The notes beneath the pieces are model-generated. The model was not told the origin of the DNA. It saw only the letters and a list, made by a program, of their open reading frames with translations, and ran no database searches. DNA of 21,673 nucleotides from a virus, in the IMG/VR virus record IMGVR_UViG_3300035201_000031, positions 1-21,673 of that record. One strand, given 5' to 3'. Both the position numbers and the translations under genes were made by a program. Positions 13,621 to 21,673 of the stretch are shown in pieces. Within the stretch, counting starts at the first letter, position 1, and the number at the start of each line of letters is the position of its first letter.

Positions 13621-14268
13621 ATGACCAAGGCAGCATTAGCGCAATTTGTGGCAGATAAGGTTCAGAAAACCGACCAAGGAAGCCTTAACTTACTGAAGTC
13701 ATTCATTGACCGAAGATATGAGATGATATGGGATTCTGCATTATGGAGAGAGAGTCTTGGAACAACATCATACACGGTAGCTATAGATACTCAGGAAGTT
13801 ACCCTTGACTCAACTGTTGACTTCCCTGTTGCCGCAGTGTGGGATGATAAGGAAATTACTCCTGTTGACTACTCGGCAGTATTCCAGATAGACCCAACCC
13901 TCTTCAATGACTCAGGAGAAGTGGTTAACTTTATTGTAACAGCAAAGAGTAGCTCTGGGGCGGCGAAGATTAAATTACTAAGGAAACCTAAAGAATCCAA
14001 GACGCTCCTTATTCTGGGAAAACTCAAGATTACGTCCCTTGGAGACTCTGACTCTCCGCTTATCAAGGGCACAGATAACTCCCTGCTTGCTTTCGTTGAG
14101 GGAGATATGCTTGAGCACTTACGTCAGTACCAGAAAGCTCAGATGAAATATCAAGAAGCAGCCTCCCAGCTACAGATAGCTAAAGACATGGAGAACCATC
14201 AAGCTGCTTCAAACACAAGGATAATACCGGAGGTTAAGAGTGATTGGAACACAACTGACTTCTTATAA
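13621..14268 (+). CDS. Tail adaptor / tubular-protein-A-like head-tail connector
   Basis: A 215-residue protein. The N-terminal helix pair (LNLLKSFIDRRYEMIWDSALW, about 22-42) with Trp37 and Trp42 and the following 'TSYTVAIDTQEVTLDSTVDFP' is the pattern of podovirus adaptor proteins that dock under the portal (T7 gp11 type), which have a small alpha bundle and a beta insertion. The C-terminal helix (EHLRQYQKAQMKYQEAASQL) is long and charged, again as in adaptors. It is followed directly by a nozzle-like gene through a TAATG overlap, the usual order. GGAG at 13613 gives a normal ribosome site. No enzyme motif is seen. The exact family is unverified. Confidence 0.72.
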   Translation: MTKAALAQFVADKVQKTDQGSLNLLKSFIDRRYEMIWDSALWRESLGTTSYTVAIDTQEVTLDSTVDFPVAAVWDDKEITPVDYSAVFQIDPTLFNDSGEVVNFIVTAKSSSGAAKIKLLRKPKESKTLLILGKLKITSLGDSDSPLIKGTDNSLLAFVEGDMLEHLRQYQKAQMKYQEAASQLQIAKDMENHQAASNTRIIPEVKSDWNTTDFL

Positions 14269-15836
14269 TGCCCGTACACTACAATGACGGTCTTGACGAC
14301 CAGCTTGCTTACGACCTCACTGGCACTTTCATAGGCGGTCAGATAAGCAATGTACGCGCAAATCTCCTAAAGGACTCTCAGTTTTCAGAAGCCAAGAACA
14401 TGGACATAGACAGGTTTGGTGCTATAACCACCCGTCGAGGCACATCTTTGGTTGGCTCAACATTAACCAATCCCATCTTAGGATTAAGCTACTTTGACAC
14501 TCCATCCTACGAAGAGATACTGGCTGTATCCAACGGAGTCCTCTATAAGTCTACTGGCTCCTCTTTCTCATCCGTATCTGGCTACTCGCCTCAGGCAACA
14601 AGCAATGTCGAGTTTGCTCAGTTGGTTGATAAGGTTTATATGTCCAGCGGTGAGACTTCATCAGACCCAGACACTACCTATTACGTTGGCGGTGGGACAT
14701 CATGCACTTCCGTATCAGCAGCCCCTAAGAGCAAGTATCTGGTGACTCACACTAACAGGCTATTCGCCGCCAACACTGAGAATTACGATGATGAAGTGGC
14801 TGCGAGTGATCTTTTGGATGGGGGTACTTGGGGCTCATCATTCCAGTTCAGGGTTGGAGGTGGTGAGGGCGATCCGATTGTCGGAATAGTTAGCTGGTAT
14901 AACTTTAATCTGCTTGTGTTTAAGAAGAGGTCTATTCATGTCATATCCACAGACCCCTCCCAGACAACGGCAGCTAACTGGAATGTTCACAGGATTGATA
15001 ATACGGTTGGGTGTGAGAGTCACAGAACCATAGCTCAGGCAGGGGCAGATGTTTTCTTTCTTGCTAGAGATGGAGTTAGGACTGTCAGGACTATTTTATC
15101 CGGTGCTCAATCTTCCGTGTCCGAGCCTATATCCATACCTGTTGATGACTACATAAAGAGGATTAACTGGAGCCATGCCTCAAAGAGTTGCGCTAAGTTT
15201 TGGAATAATAGATACATAATAAGTGTTCCTATTGATAGCTCTACCACACCTAATTACACTCTTGTCTTTAATACTATAACTAAGTCTTGGTCTGGGTACT
15301 GGACTGGGTGGACTCCATTGTGCTTTTCTGAGTCTGGGTTTTCCAGCTTTCCTAAAATGATAATGGGAGATAGCTCTGGGAATGTATCTACATGGCTTGA
15401 CTATATTTCCGAGTCGTCAGAATCAATCTCTACATTTCAGGATAATGGAACTGATTATGCCTCCAAGCTGGTTACTAGGGCTCATGTGTTTGGTGACCAT
15501 CTGTCTCCCAAGCTAGGGAACCATGTTGATGTTGAGCTTAAAGGTCATATTGCGGGATCAGAGTCCGGCAGCTTCCTGACTACTCTTGATGGTGCTGGAG
15601 GCTCCGCTGAAATATCTCTGGACGATGGGGTATCTAATGCAGGAACCACCAACTCCCTGCCGATTAATTTGCCATTCAACCTCCCCACAGTTCGGGTTTT
15701 CAATAAGTCATATAACCTAACTACGCAGGGTGAATTTAACGAGATTCAGTTTACAGTACACTGGTCTAGCGGTTATCTTCATCTTAGGTCTATTAAGGCA
15801 AGTGCTTATATGAACACAATGGCTCTGGAGAAATGA
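14268..15836 (+). CDS. Tail nozzle / tubular-protein-B-like or stabilisation protein
   Basis: A 522-residue protein. Residues 30-60 carry RANLLKDSQFSEAKNMDIDR and GAITTRRGT, the 'N.. ... E..N..i.. .G.i.rR.G' opening typical of podovirus nozzle and DNA-stabilisation proteins. The rest is almost entirely short beta strands with Gly/Ser turns (LAVSNGVLYKSTGSSFSSVS, DVFFLARDGVRTVRTILSGA, NTITKSWSGYWTGWTP), consistent with a beta-propeller nozzle. It would form the tail tube end through which DNA leaves. The start overlaps the adaptor stop and the end overlaps the next start, so the three genes are probably translated as one unit. Length is somewhat shorter than T7 gp12; direct family relation is not proven. 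Confidence 0.75.
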   Translation: MPVHYNDGLDDQLAYDLTGTFIGGQISNVRANLLKDSQFSEAKNMDIDRFGAITTRRGTSLVGSTLTNPILGLSYFDTPSYEEILAVSNGVLYKSTGSSFSSVSGYSPQATSNVEFAQLVDKVYMSSGETSSDPDTTYYVGGGTSCTSVSAAPKSKYLVTHTNRLFAANTENYDDEVAASDLLDGGTWGSSFQFRVGGGEGDPIVGIVSWYNFNLLVFKKRSIHVISTDPSQTTAANWNVHRIDNTVGCESHRTIAQAGADVFFLARDGVRTVRTILSGAQSSVSEPISIPVDDYIKRINWSHASKSCAKFWNNRYIISVPIDSSTTPNYTLVFNTITKSWSGYWTGWTPLCFSESGFSSFPKMIMGDSSGNVSTWLDYISESSESISTFQDNGTDYASKLVTRAHVFGDHLSPKLGNHVDVELKGHIAGSESGSFLTTLDGAGGSAEISLDDGVSNAGTTNSLPINLPFNLPTVRVFNKSYNLTTQGEFNEIQFTVHWSSGYLHLRSIKASAYMNTMALEK

Positions 15837-16363
15837 CTGATGACCACTCCACAAGATTTAGAATTACTGATATCATTAGCTTCTGTCGGGGGAGTGACAC
15901 CAGAGGGCTCTGTTTCGGAGGATGGCCGGACAATATCTTGGGCATATACCTCAGGTTCCACCACGAAAATGGAAGTCTCTGTCTCGTCGAGGAGGCTGGT
16001 GTACTGGTCGGGATGGGAGTGGGATTCAGAATCAATGAAAGTGACTTGGATCGGCATTGGCAACCCTTCAACCCAGAGGGCGACAGTTTCTACCTCTCGG
16101 ACGTTATATGTTCGGAAAGGTGGGTCGTGGACACTATCATCGATGAGATTGAAAAAAGGGCTCCCGATTGGAGAGAACTCAAGCTATTCGCTATTAGACA
16201 TGGTAAGAGAAGAAGGATTCCACCAGAATTAATTGAGAGGGTTTTATATGGAAATAAGCGGCCCAGTAATAAAAGGAAGGCAGTATCAGGACAAGGTTCC
16301 GACTGCGAATATACTAATGGAGAAAGCAGCACCAGCAGGGGTGTATGTAGGGAGTGCGTTTGA
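15833..16363 (+). CDS. Small virion-region protein, possible GNAT-like (acetyltransferase) fold
   Basis: A 176-residue protein whose ATG overlaps the nozzle stop (ATGA). Residues 36-95 show a strand-rich run (LGIYLRFHHENGSLCLVEEA, then GVLVGMGVGF, later DSFYLSDVICSE), a helix (VVDTIIDEIEKRA) and a final strand (RELKLFAIRHGKR), a layout like short acetyltransferase-fold phage proteins. The usual acyl-CoA loop (Q/RxxGxG/A) is not visible, so catalysis is doubtful. Residues 139-176, after RVLYGNK, lie in the overlap with the next gene and are Ser/Arg/Lys-rich. A competing frame, 15840-16232, looks less like protein. T7-type phages have small internal-virion genes at this point, so a particle role is possible. 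Confidence 0.5.
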   Translation: MTDDHSTRFRITDIISFCRGSDTRGLCFGGWPDNILGIYLRFHHENGSLCLVEEAGVLVGMGVGFRINESDLDRHWQPFNPEGDSFYLSDVICSERWVVDTIIDEIEKRAPDWRELKLFAIRHGKRRRIPPELIERVLYGNKRPSNKRKAVSGQGSDCEYTNGESSTSRGVCRECV

Positions 16364-16580
16364 TATTAACGGATCGCTACTAGGAAGGTCTTTTGTTTTT
16401 ATAACAGACTATTCCCCTGAGGTTGCAGAAACTTACATTACCGGATACTGGGGTAAGGAGCTTTATGGTAAGTTTATTGGTGTGGAAGATATGGTAAAAC
16501 TAGATAGGGACGACATGAGACATCTTTATGATAATGCAATGAACGCTTGGGAGGATCACAATGTACGAGCAATGCCTTAA
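16248..16580 (+). CDS. Compact riboflavin-kinase-like protein (flavokinase fold)
   Basis: A 110-residue protein with GAGAGGG at 16235-16241 before the ATG. It aligns by eye along its whole length with riboflavin kinases, which turn riboflavin and ATP into FMN: GPVIKGRQYQ, then PTAN (18-21, whose Thr and Asn bind the metal and nucleotide), GVYVG (31-35), a strand around GRSFVFITDY, ETYITGYW with Glu61 at the catalytic base position of human RFK, ELYGKFIGVE (71-80) and KLDR (84-87). The glycine-rich loop before PTAN is shorter and less Gly-rich than usual. There is no FAD-synthetase half as in bacterial RibF. It lies inside the structural gene block. It may be an active kinase or a reused fold; I consider family membership likely, activity open. 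Confidence 0.72.
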   Translation: MEISGPVIKGRQYQDKVPTANILMEKAAPAGVYVGSAFDINGSLLGRSFVFITDYSPEVAETYITGYWGKELYGKFIGVEDMVKLDRDDMRHLYDNAMNAWEDHNVRAMP

Positions 16581-17514
16581 TATAGCTAAGAAGATAACTG
16601 AATCATACCGCAATAAGTGGTGGGCTGCGGCTGATGCCGTTAACAAGGGAACCCCACCACCGCCAGCAACTCCAAACTATGCCGAGGCGAACCGTGAGGG
16701 GATCATTGCCGATGTGGAGAGTCTCCCTGCTCGGAAAGCTATTGAGGCTGCTGCCAAGATGGGTGGGCATGGTCAGGTTACAATAGGTGACAGAGCTATT
16801 GATTACGATTTCCGTGGAATATCTGACCTAGATCAACAGGTAGGAAATCTGGAGGGGTTCTCCCGCAGTGCAGATACTATGGCCCAGACTGCTCTTGATA
16901 TCCAGAAGAAGTACGGTGCTCAGTTTGCTGATGAGGCATTGAAGCGGATTGAGGAGTCCGACCCTACGGGCTTTAAGGTTAGGAAAAGGCTTGCTGAGAT
17001 GACCCTAGCCGAGCTTGAGAAAGGAACTCAGTTATCTGATGAGGAGGTTAGGGTTGCGGAACAAACATTCAGGCGTTCAGCGTCAGCGCGAGGAGGGTCT
17101 ATGCTTGGCACTGCTCCGGCGATGCAGGAAACCTTATCTCAGTACAACATGGGCAGGAGGTTATTAGGTGATCGCATGAACATGGCTAGAGCATATATGG
17201 GTATGCCTCAAACGGCTCAGTTCGGTCAGGTGGCTGGTGCTCAACAGGGTGCGGCTCCGTTAATGGGTCAGCAACTACAGCAAGGTATGGGAGTGAATCC
17301 TAATGCTGGTGCTCTGGGTACTCAGTTTGCAGCTAATGTTTTCGGGACACAGGCGAGTATATACGGAACTCAAATGCAGAATCAAAGTGATCCGTTCGGG
17401 GCGGTTCTTGGAGGTGTAGCAAAAATAGGAATGACAGGTTTTGCTGGTGGCCTTGGAGGGATTGGTCAGGATGGTGGATTCTGGGGCGGTGTAGGTGGAG
17501 CATTTAGAAAATAA
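16561..17514 (+). CDS. Internal virion / head-tail region protein
   Basis: A 317-residue protein with GGAGG at 16550-16554 before the ATG, overlapping the previous gene by 20 bases. Residues 1-20 include a charged helix; 33-37 are Pro-rich. Residues 38-190 are charged, mostly helical and Ala-rich (LPARKAIEAAAKMGG, YGAQFADEALKRIEES). Residues 195-250 carry phrases such as LLGDRMNMARAYMGMPQTAQF followed by GQVAGAQQGAAPLMGQQLQQ, which I associate with a widespread, unnamed phage family encoded next to ejection proteins. The C-terminus is glycine-rich and mildly hydrophobic (GFAGGLGGIGQDGGFWGGVG), perhaps a membrane- or capsid-binding tail. No enzyme motif. Likely packaged in the particle (inference). 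Confidence 0.6.
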   Translation: MYEQCLNIAKKITESYRNKWWAAADAVNKGTPPPPATPNYAEANREGIIADVESLPARKAIEAAAKMGGHGQVTIGDRAIDYDFRGISDLDQQVGNLEGFSRSADTMAQTALDIQKKYGAQFADEALKRIEESDPTGFKVRKRLAEMTLAELEKGTQLSDEEVRVAEQTFRRSASARGGSMLGTAPAMQETLSQYNMGRRLLGDRMNMARAYMGMPQTAQFGQVAGAQQGAAPLMGQQLQQGMGVNPNAGALGTQFAANVFGTQASIYGTQMQNQSDPFGAVLGGVAKIGMTGFAGGLGGIGQDGGFWGGVGGAFRK

Positions 17515-17529
17515 TAGGAGAATATAATT

Positions 17530-19854
17530 ATGGCGGAATATGGATTTGAAAAAGGCTGGAACGCTGCTGGTAGCGCACTAGACGAAATGAGGCAGGGCTG
17601 GAATGATGCCTCCAGAAGAAAAAGGGATGAGGCCGAGGCCAAGCTAGTTAAGAAGAAGGCTAGGGAGCTGGGGCTTAATATAAGGTCTAAGAAAAAAGGT
17701 GGATACTGGGATGAAAAGACCGACCTACCTAAATCTAGCTCCTTTTACCTAGAGAAAGCTAGTGAGCAAACTGATCCAGCAAGGAAAAAGGTTTATGAGG
17801 AGCTTGCTAAAGAGTCTGGTATGGAGTCGGGGCCGCTTACAGGGCAGTATCATGAGCGAGTAACAGCGGAAACTGGCGGTATGGTTGCTGATACTGATAA
17901 AAAGAAGATAGCCAATAGACAGGAAGGTGCCAAGGCAAGGCAGCTAGAAGCTGTTACTAAAGAATTAGGAAAATCTCCAGATGCCTACAAGAGAATTGCT
18001 GCGTCTCAAGTCATAAAGGGAGAAGTTGATATAGCTTCCACTGTAGCGGCTACTGCTAAGACCAAAGAAGAGACAGTGGGGCTAAAACATTCAAACAGCG
18101 TATTCATTGAAAACAACAAGGCGAACAACGCTCTGAACAAAGCAGAAAGTGAAGCGAGGGTAAAAGAAAGCGGGGAACGCCTCTTAAAAATTCAGCAGGA
18201 GATGGCCGCCACCGCTGCCACATCCGAGAAGGTGATAGAGCACAATGAAGTCCTTGACGATTATTCTGCAAGTGTATCAGAGATGATAGGCAGGGTGAGT
18301 GATGGTGAAAATGTATTACAAGACCTAAAAACAATAAGACAGGCAATAGCCGAGATGCCAACTTTCGTGTCAGGGAGCGTCACTGCAACGGAATCCGTTA
18401 ATGCCAAGAGGGATGCGCTTGTAGCTCAGTTAAAGGTTAAAGAGCAAGAGTTGGTTAGCTCAAAACAGTTCAGGATAGCCAAGGAAAAGGAGGCTAATTC
18501 TGTAACCGCCATGTCTTATATTAATGGAGATCCAAAACTTAAATCTTTATATAAGAGCCTAGAGGGCGACCCAATATCACAGGCTGAAATGGAGATACCT
18601 ATTTGGGTGGCTGAAAGGCTTACTGATGCTGGTGTGCCTCTTGGGGTTATGAGGGATAAAGATTTCAACGAGCAAGTCATGAGGGTTGTTCCGCACCCAG
18701 ACCCAAATAAAAGACATTTCCCTGATGGTAAAGGTGGCTGGCAGTTTGATCCGAAAACGGGAAAGCTGTATACCAGAATGGTCATGATGGAGAATAGTGT
18801 CATGAATAACCTAGATGACTTTATAGGGGTCTGGAAAGCCAAGAGGACTCCTACTCCCATGGTTCGCGACTCACTTACTACAGGCGGACAAACGGGCCAA
18901 AGTGGAAAAATTGACATTGGATTAGGCAGCGCGACACCACCGCCGCCTAGGTATCAGGAATCTATGGAATCATCAGCAGCCTTCAGGGAGGGGAAAGACA
19001 TTGATTTTGAAACATACGAAGGAAAAACTACTGGCGGGGAGATTGATGAAGTCCTCCATAGCTTGACTAATCGTGAAGAGGACAACCTTGCAACCGCAGT
19101 TAGGGGAATGACTGAGGAACGCAGAAAGGAAATGTACGATAAAACTCGTATGTCGAAGCAATGGCTTGATTATCACCTTGATAAGCCCTCTACTCCCGAA
19201 ACCCCACTACCGTATCACAGCCGCTCCGCTGCCCCTGCTGTTTCCACTCCGGCTGCTGCTCCACCCGCATCTCCAGCCGCCCCTGAACCAACTCCACAAA
19301 CCGAGCCAAATGAATCTGAGTTGAGAAGTCTTTCCGGCATAAATGAAGAGCAAGCTAAGGCACTGGACAAACTCGATGTGGATTGGAGAGATTCCAAGCT
19401 ATCTGGCCCTAACTTAATAAGCAATGAAATATCCTCTGCCTCTAGGGAAGTTGAAAGGATTAAGGGGTCGATTAAGGAAAAGTCTACTACTCTTAAAAAA
19501 GGACACGCCGCCACAAAGCTTTCAGACCTATCAGGCATTGGAGGAACCACTAGCGCAGTAAATCTATCTCCAAGGGAAAAAATTGCTCTCAGGAAGGAAA
19601 TTGAGAGAGATGAGATCGAATTAAAGGCAAGAGAGAAAAAACTTATAGAGCTTCAACGCCTCCTTAGCCCAAGAGATTCTAGCCCTTGGGAGGGTGGTGG
19701 TTCTCTTTCTATGGGGAGACTTCCTGAAGATAAGAAAAAGAAAGAAACCAAGCCAAAGCCGCGTAAGTATCGAAGCCCAAGCATGAATCCGAACCTTAAT
19801 CCTAATTTGATGCCTAAAAAGAGCCTTAAGGCAACTGATAAGGCCGAAGGATAA
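17530..19854 (+). CDS. Large helical internal/ejection-type protein
   Basis: A 774-residue, strongly charged and mostly helical protein without cysteine-rich or enzyme motifs. Residues 1-50 are basic and amphipathic; 180-330 look like extended coiled coil (ARVKESGERLLKIQQEM and onward); 350-440 form a more globular part with several Pro and Trp (GGWQFDPKTGKLYTRMVM). Residues 556-593 are a Pro/Ala/Ser linker; 635-712 form another coiled coil (LRKEIERDEIELKAREKKL). The tail is very basic with an NPNLNPNLMP repeat. AGGAGA at 17516-17521 supports the start. Place and composition fit podovirus proteins that are ejected into the cell with the genome (T7 gp14-gp16 type), but no sequence similarity is evident to me. 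Confidence 0.6.
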   Translation: MAEYGFEKGWNAAGSALDEMRQGWNDASRRKRDEAEAKLVKKKARELGLNIRSKKKGGYWDEKTDLPKSSSFYLEKASEQTDPARKKVYEELAKESGMESGPLTGQYHERVTAETGGMVADTDKKKIANRQEGAKARQLEAVTKELGKSPDAYKRIAASQVIKGEVDIASTVAATAKTKEETVGLKHSNSVFIENNKANNALNKAESEARVKESGERLLKIQQEMAATAATSEKVIEHNEVLDDYSASVSEMIGRVSDGENVLQDLKTIRQAIAEMPTFVSGSVTATESVNAKRDALVAQLKVKEQELVSSKQFRIAKEKEANSVTAMSYINGDPKLKSLYKSLEGDPISQAEMEIPIWVAERLTDAGVPLGVMRDKDFNEQVMRVVPHPDPNKRHFPDGKGGWQFDPKTGKLYTRMVMMENSVMNNLDDFIGVWKAKRTPTPMVRDSLTTGGQTGQSGKIDIGLGSATPPPPRYQESMESSAAFREGKDIDFETYEGKTTGGEIDEVLHSLTNREEDNLATAVRGMTEERRKEMYDKTRMSKQWLDYHLDKPSTPETPLPYHSRSAAPAVSTPAAAPPASPAAPEPTPQTEPNESELRSLSGINEEQAKALDKLDVDWRDSKLSGPNLISNEISSASREVERIKGSIKEKSTTLKKGHAATKLSDLSGIGGTTSAVNLSPREKIALRKEIERDEIELKAREKKLIELQRLLSPRDSSPWEGGGSLSMGRLPEDKKKKETKPKPRKYRSPSMNPNLNPNLMPKKSLKATDKAEG

Positions 19855-19861
19855 TTAGCTA

Positions 19862-21673
19862 ATGTCCGACATTATAAAGCTATGGAGGGTTAAATACCCA
19901 GACCAGACTGCTGGCAAAAGTGATAGGGAGATTGCATTAGCTATTGCGGCTAGTGACCCTGCTGCTGTCTATAGGCATCGCTCAATAAGGGATCACGTTG
20001 AAGCAGCAAAGAGGGACACAGAAAGGTCTAATGGTGCAGCGTTTGACAGTGATACAGTACGAAGGAATCACGAAAGACTAAACAGCAACCGAGAGCGTGG
20101 GATATTCTCTACCTACCTAGATGATCCCCGTAAGCGCGGTGTCTTGATGTCTAAACAGGCTGATCTTATATCATCATTCGCTGGCCCTAAGAAAGAGTTT
20201 ACCCGTGAGGACGCAGCCAAACTTGTCCAGATAAGAAAGGAAATGGAGGAGCTTGAGGTTTCCCCACACTTCAAAGAGTTCCAAGAGGCTACTGGGTTTG
20301 TTGATTCTTGGGGTGAGTTCTGGGGGTTAAAGGAAACTCCGGCTATTTTAGCTGAAGTAACTACTGAATCCTTAGCCGCCCTACTCCATCACGGCTGGGA
20401 TAAGATCGGTGCTGGGGTTGCTGGCGGTGCTGGCACTGGTGCTGCTGCTGGTGCTATAGGTGGGCCTCTTGCTGGAGCTACTGCTGGTGCTGGTGCTCTG
20501 TGGGGAGGTGCTGCTGGAATGGGTAAGACATCCTATAACTTATCTGCCTCCTCCAAGTTCCTAGAAACCATCGAGGCTACTGTAGGCAGGGATGTGATGG
20601 ACGACCCTCAGGCTTTGTTTGATGTCATAAATGATCCTGACAAGATGAAGCAAGCAAGGGCGAAGGCTATTAAGTACGGCTTACCTGTGGCTGTATTTGA
20701 TACTATGTCTTTGGGCATTACTGGAAGGGCCGCTACCGTGGCTGGAAGAATTTCCACTGCTGCTGGCTCCAAGGCTAAGGCGATAGGGGCTAGGACTTCC
20801 GCTAAAATACCAAAGACGGGGTTATTAGATGAGGCTGCTAGGATTTCCCTTTTGGGAACCGAGAAAGCCGCCCCGTTCCTAGCCCCGACAGCTTTTCAGG
20901 GTGTGCTTGGTGGTGCTGGTGATGCCTTTGGTCAGTTGGCATCCGAGGGTAAGATTGACGATTGGAAGAGTGTATTCCGTGAGGGTATAGCAGAGTTCGG
21001 GATGGCTCCATTTGACCTGACTGTAGGGCATCTAACCAAGGACATGACCCCAGAACACGCCAAGGCACTTAATGATAGGATTAATGATTTCAGGAAAGCT
21101 GGCGTTACTTCAGACCAGCAGAAAGAGGGTGTTCAGATAGATTTGGATCGTGGAGACTTAACCAAGGGCGAGGCTGAAGTATACAATTTACACATTGACG
21201 AGGTTTATCAGGTAAAGAGTAGGGACGAGAAGGCTATTCCCCCAAGTGAAGAAGGTGCTATATCCAGAACCGGACACAAAGAGGCTCTGAAAACAATCAA
21301 CGCTGCTACAGACAGAGCCATAAGGCAAGCAGCCAGAGATTATGCAGCAAGAGCAAGCCAGACACCAGATGCCCAACCTGTATCTGAGATTGTTGTAGGC
21401 AAGGTGGCTGATGTTGACAAGTACAATTCCTTGGAGGATGCGGAGGAAAGACAGGATATGGTAGACCGTGATATCGTCACCATAGAAAGGAATCCATCTG
21501 CCGACAGACTGAAAGAGATAGCAAAGAAGAAGGGAATTAAAGCAAGCACTACTGTAACGGCGGCAGGGCAACAGAGACTATCCTTAAAGGGTGAATCAAT
21601 GGAGCTTTCAAATGCAATCGAAATTCTTACAGGAGCATTGGGTAAAAAGGATTTCAGTGTTCTCGCAAGCCCT
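19862..21673 (+). CDS. Very large internal/ejection protein with glycine-zipper membrane segment (3' truncated)
   Basis: The frame runs open from the ATG at 19862 for 604 codons to the window end, so the C-terminus is missing. GAAGGAT at 19846-19852 precedes the start. Residues 1-180 are charged and helical. Residues 181-220 are a Gly/Ala-rich segment with repeated small residues (VAGGAGTGAAAGAIGGPLAG), like the glycine-zipper spans of phage ejection proteins that insert in the host membrane. A second Ala/Gly-rich stretch (270-310) and a segment AFQGVLGGAGDAFGQLASEG (344-363) recall large polyvalent internal proteins of environmental phages. The region after 400 is charged, without recognised enzyme motifs. 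Role in forming a DNA-entry channel is inference; enzymatic domains may lie beyond the edge. Confidence 0.7.
   Translation, partial: MSDIIKLWRVKYPDQTAGKSDREIALAIAASDPAAVYRHRSIRDHVEAAKRDTERSNGAAFDSDTVRRNHERLNSNRERGIFSTYLDDPRKRGVLMSKQADLISSFAGPKKEFTREDAAKLVQIRKEMEELEVSPHFKEFQEATGFVDSWGEFWGLKETPAILAEVTTESLAALLHHGWDKIGAGVAGGAGTGAAAGAIGGPLAGATAGAGALWGGAAGMGKTSYNLSASSKFLETIEATVGRDVMDDPQALFDVINDPDKMKQARAKAIKYGLPVAVFDTMSLGITGRAATVAGRISTAAGSKAKAIGARTSAKIPKTGLLDEAARISLLGTEKAAPFLAPTAFQGVLGGAGDAFGQLASEGKIDDWKSVFREGIAEFGMAPFDLTVGHLTKDMTPEHAKALNDRINDFRKAGVTSDQQKEGVQIDLDRGDLTKGEAEVYNLHIDEVYQVKSRDEKAIPPSEEGAISRTGHKEALKTINAATDRAIRQAARDYAARASQTPDAQPVSEIVVGKVADVDKYNSLEDAEERQDMVDRDIVTIERNPSADRLKEIAKKKGIKASTTVTAAGQQRLSLKGESMELSNAIEILTGALGKKDFSVLASP

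Noticed and set aside
15840-16232. A 130-codon + strand frame overlapping the acetyltransferase-like gene
   Set aside because: Its product is low-complexity Ser/Thr/Gly-rich with no fold-like pattern, and the 15833 frame has an ATGA overlap and a convincing strand/helix pattern.
18516-18917. A 133-codon minus-strand ORF
   Set aside because: It lies fully inside a long + strand gene, has no ribosome site that I can see and codes a Ser/Leu/Pro-rich product typical of antisense shadows. The other minus-strand frames were rejected for the same reasons.

Overview
This window is a contiguous late (virion assembly and lysis) gene block of a short-tailed, tailed double-stranded DNA phage. Every gene I can support reads on the + strand. 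Genes are tightly packed, often with ATGA or TAATG stop/start overlaps. There is no tape-measure gene, tail tube, sheath or baseplate. Instead there is an adaptor-like protein, a beta-rich nozzle-like protein and large internal/ejection-type proteins, which points to a podovirus-type particle. The major capsid protein looks like the N4-gp56 family. Most genes have recognisable Shine-Dalgarno sites, and a small lipoprotein with a lipobox suggests a host with an outer membrane. The exact host cannot be read from the sequence.

Layout: (1) 3-1846, the end of a small terminase and the large terminase, which package DNA. (2) 1846-2665, small genes: an HEXXH protein and an overlapping membrane-protein/lipoprotein pair that resembles spanins. 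(3) 2658-7440, portal, a free-standing HNH endonuclease, a small hypothetical, scaffold and major capsid protein, with a hairpin upstream of the scaffold gene and a possible weak terminator after the capsid gene. (4) 7504-13611, receptor-binding region: a degenerate FmdB-like protein, a small hypothetical, a very long repeat-built fibre, a possible fibre-associated protein, three micro-genes (two holin-like, one very basic peptide) and a second fibre. (5) 13621-15836, adaptor-like and nozzle-like tail proteins. (6) 15833-16580, a protein of possible acetyltransferase type overlapping a compact riboflavin-kinase-like protein. (7) 16561 to the window end, three internal-virion/ejection-type proteins, the last one cut by the window edge.

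The most unusual item is the 110-residue riboflavin-kinase-like protein at 16248-16580. It keeps the PTAN motif, the GVY strand, the catalytic-type Glu and the YG segment of the flavokinase fold, yet lies inside the virion structural block, and its first third is encoded in an out-of-frame overlap with the preceding gene. Other notable points are the DNA-level repeat identity and internal module duplication in the long fibre, the micro-gene lysis cassette, and the hairpin with tiny ORFs before the scaffold gene. Endolysin, polymerase, replication and integration genes are not in this window.
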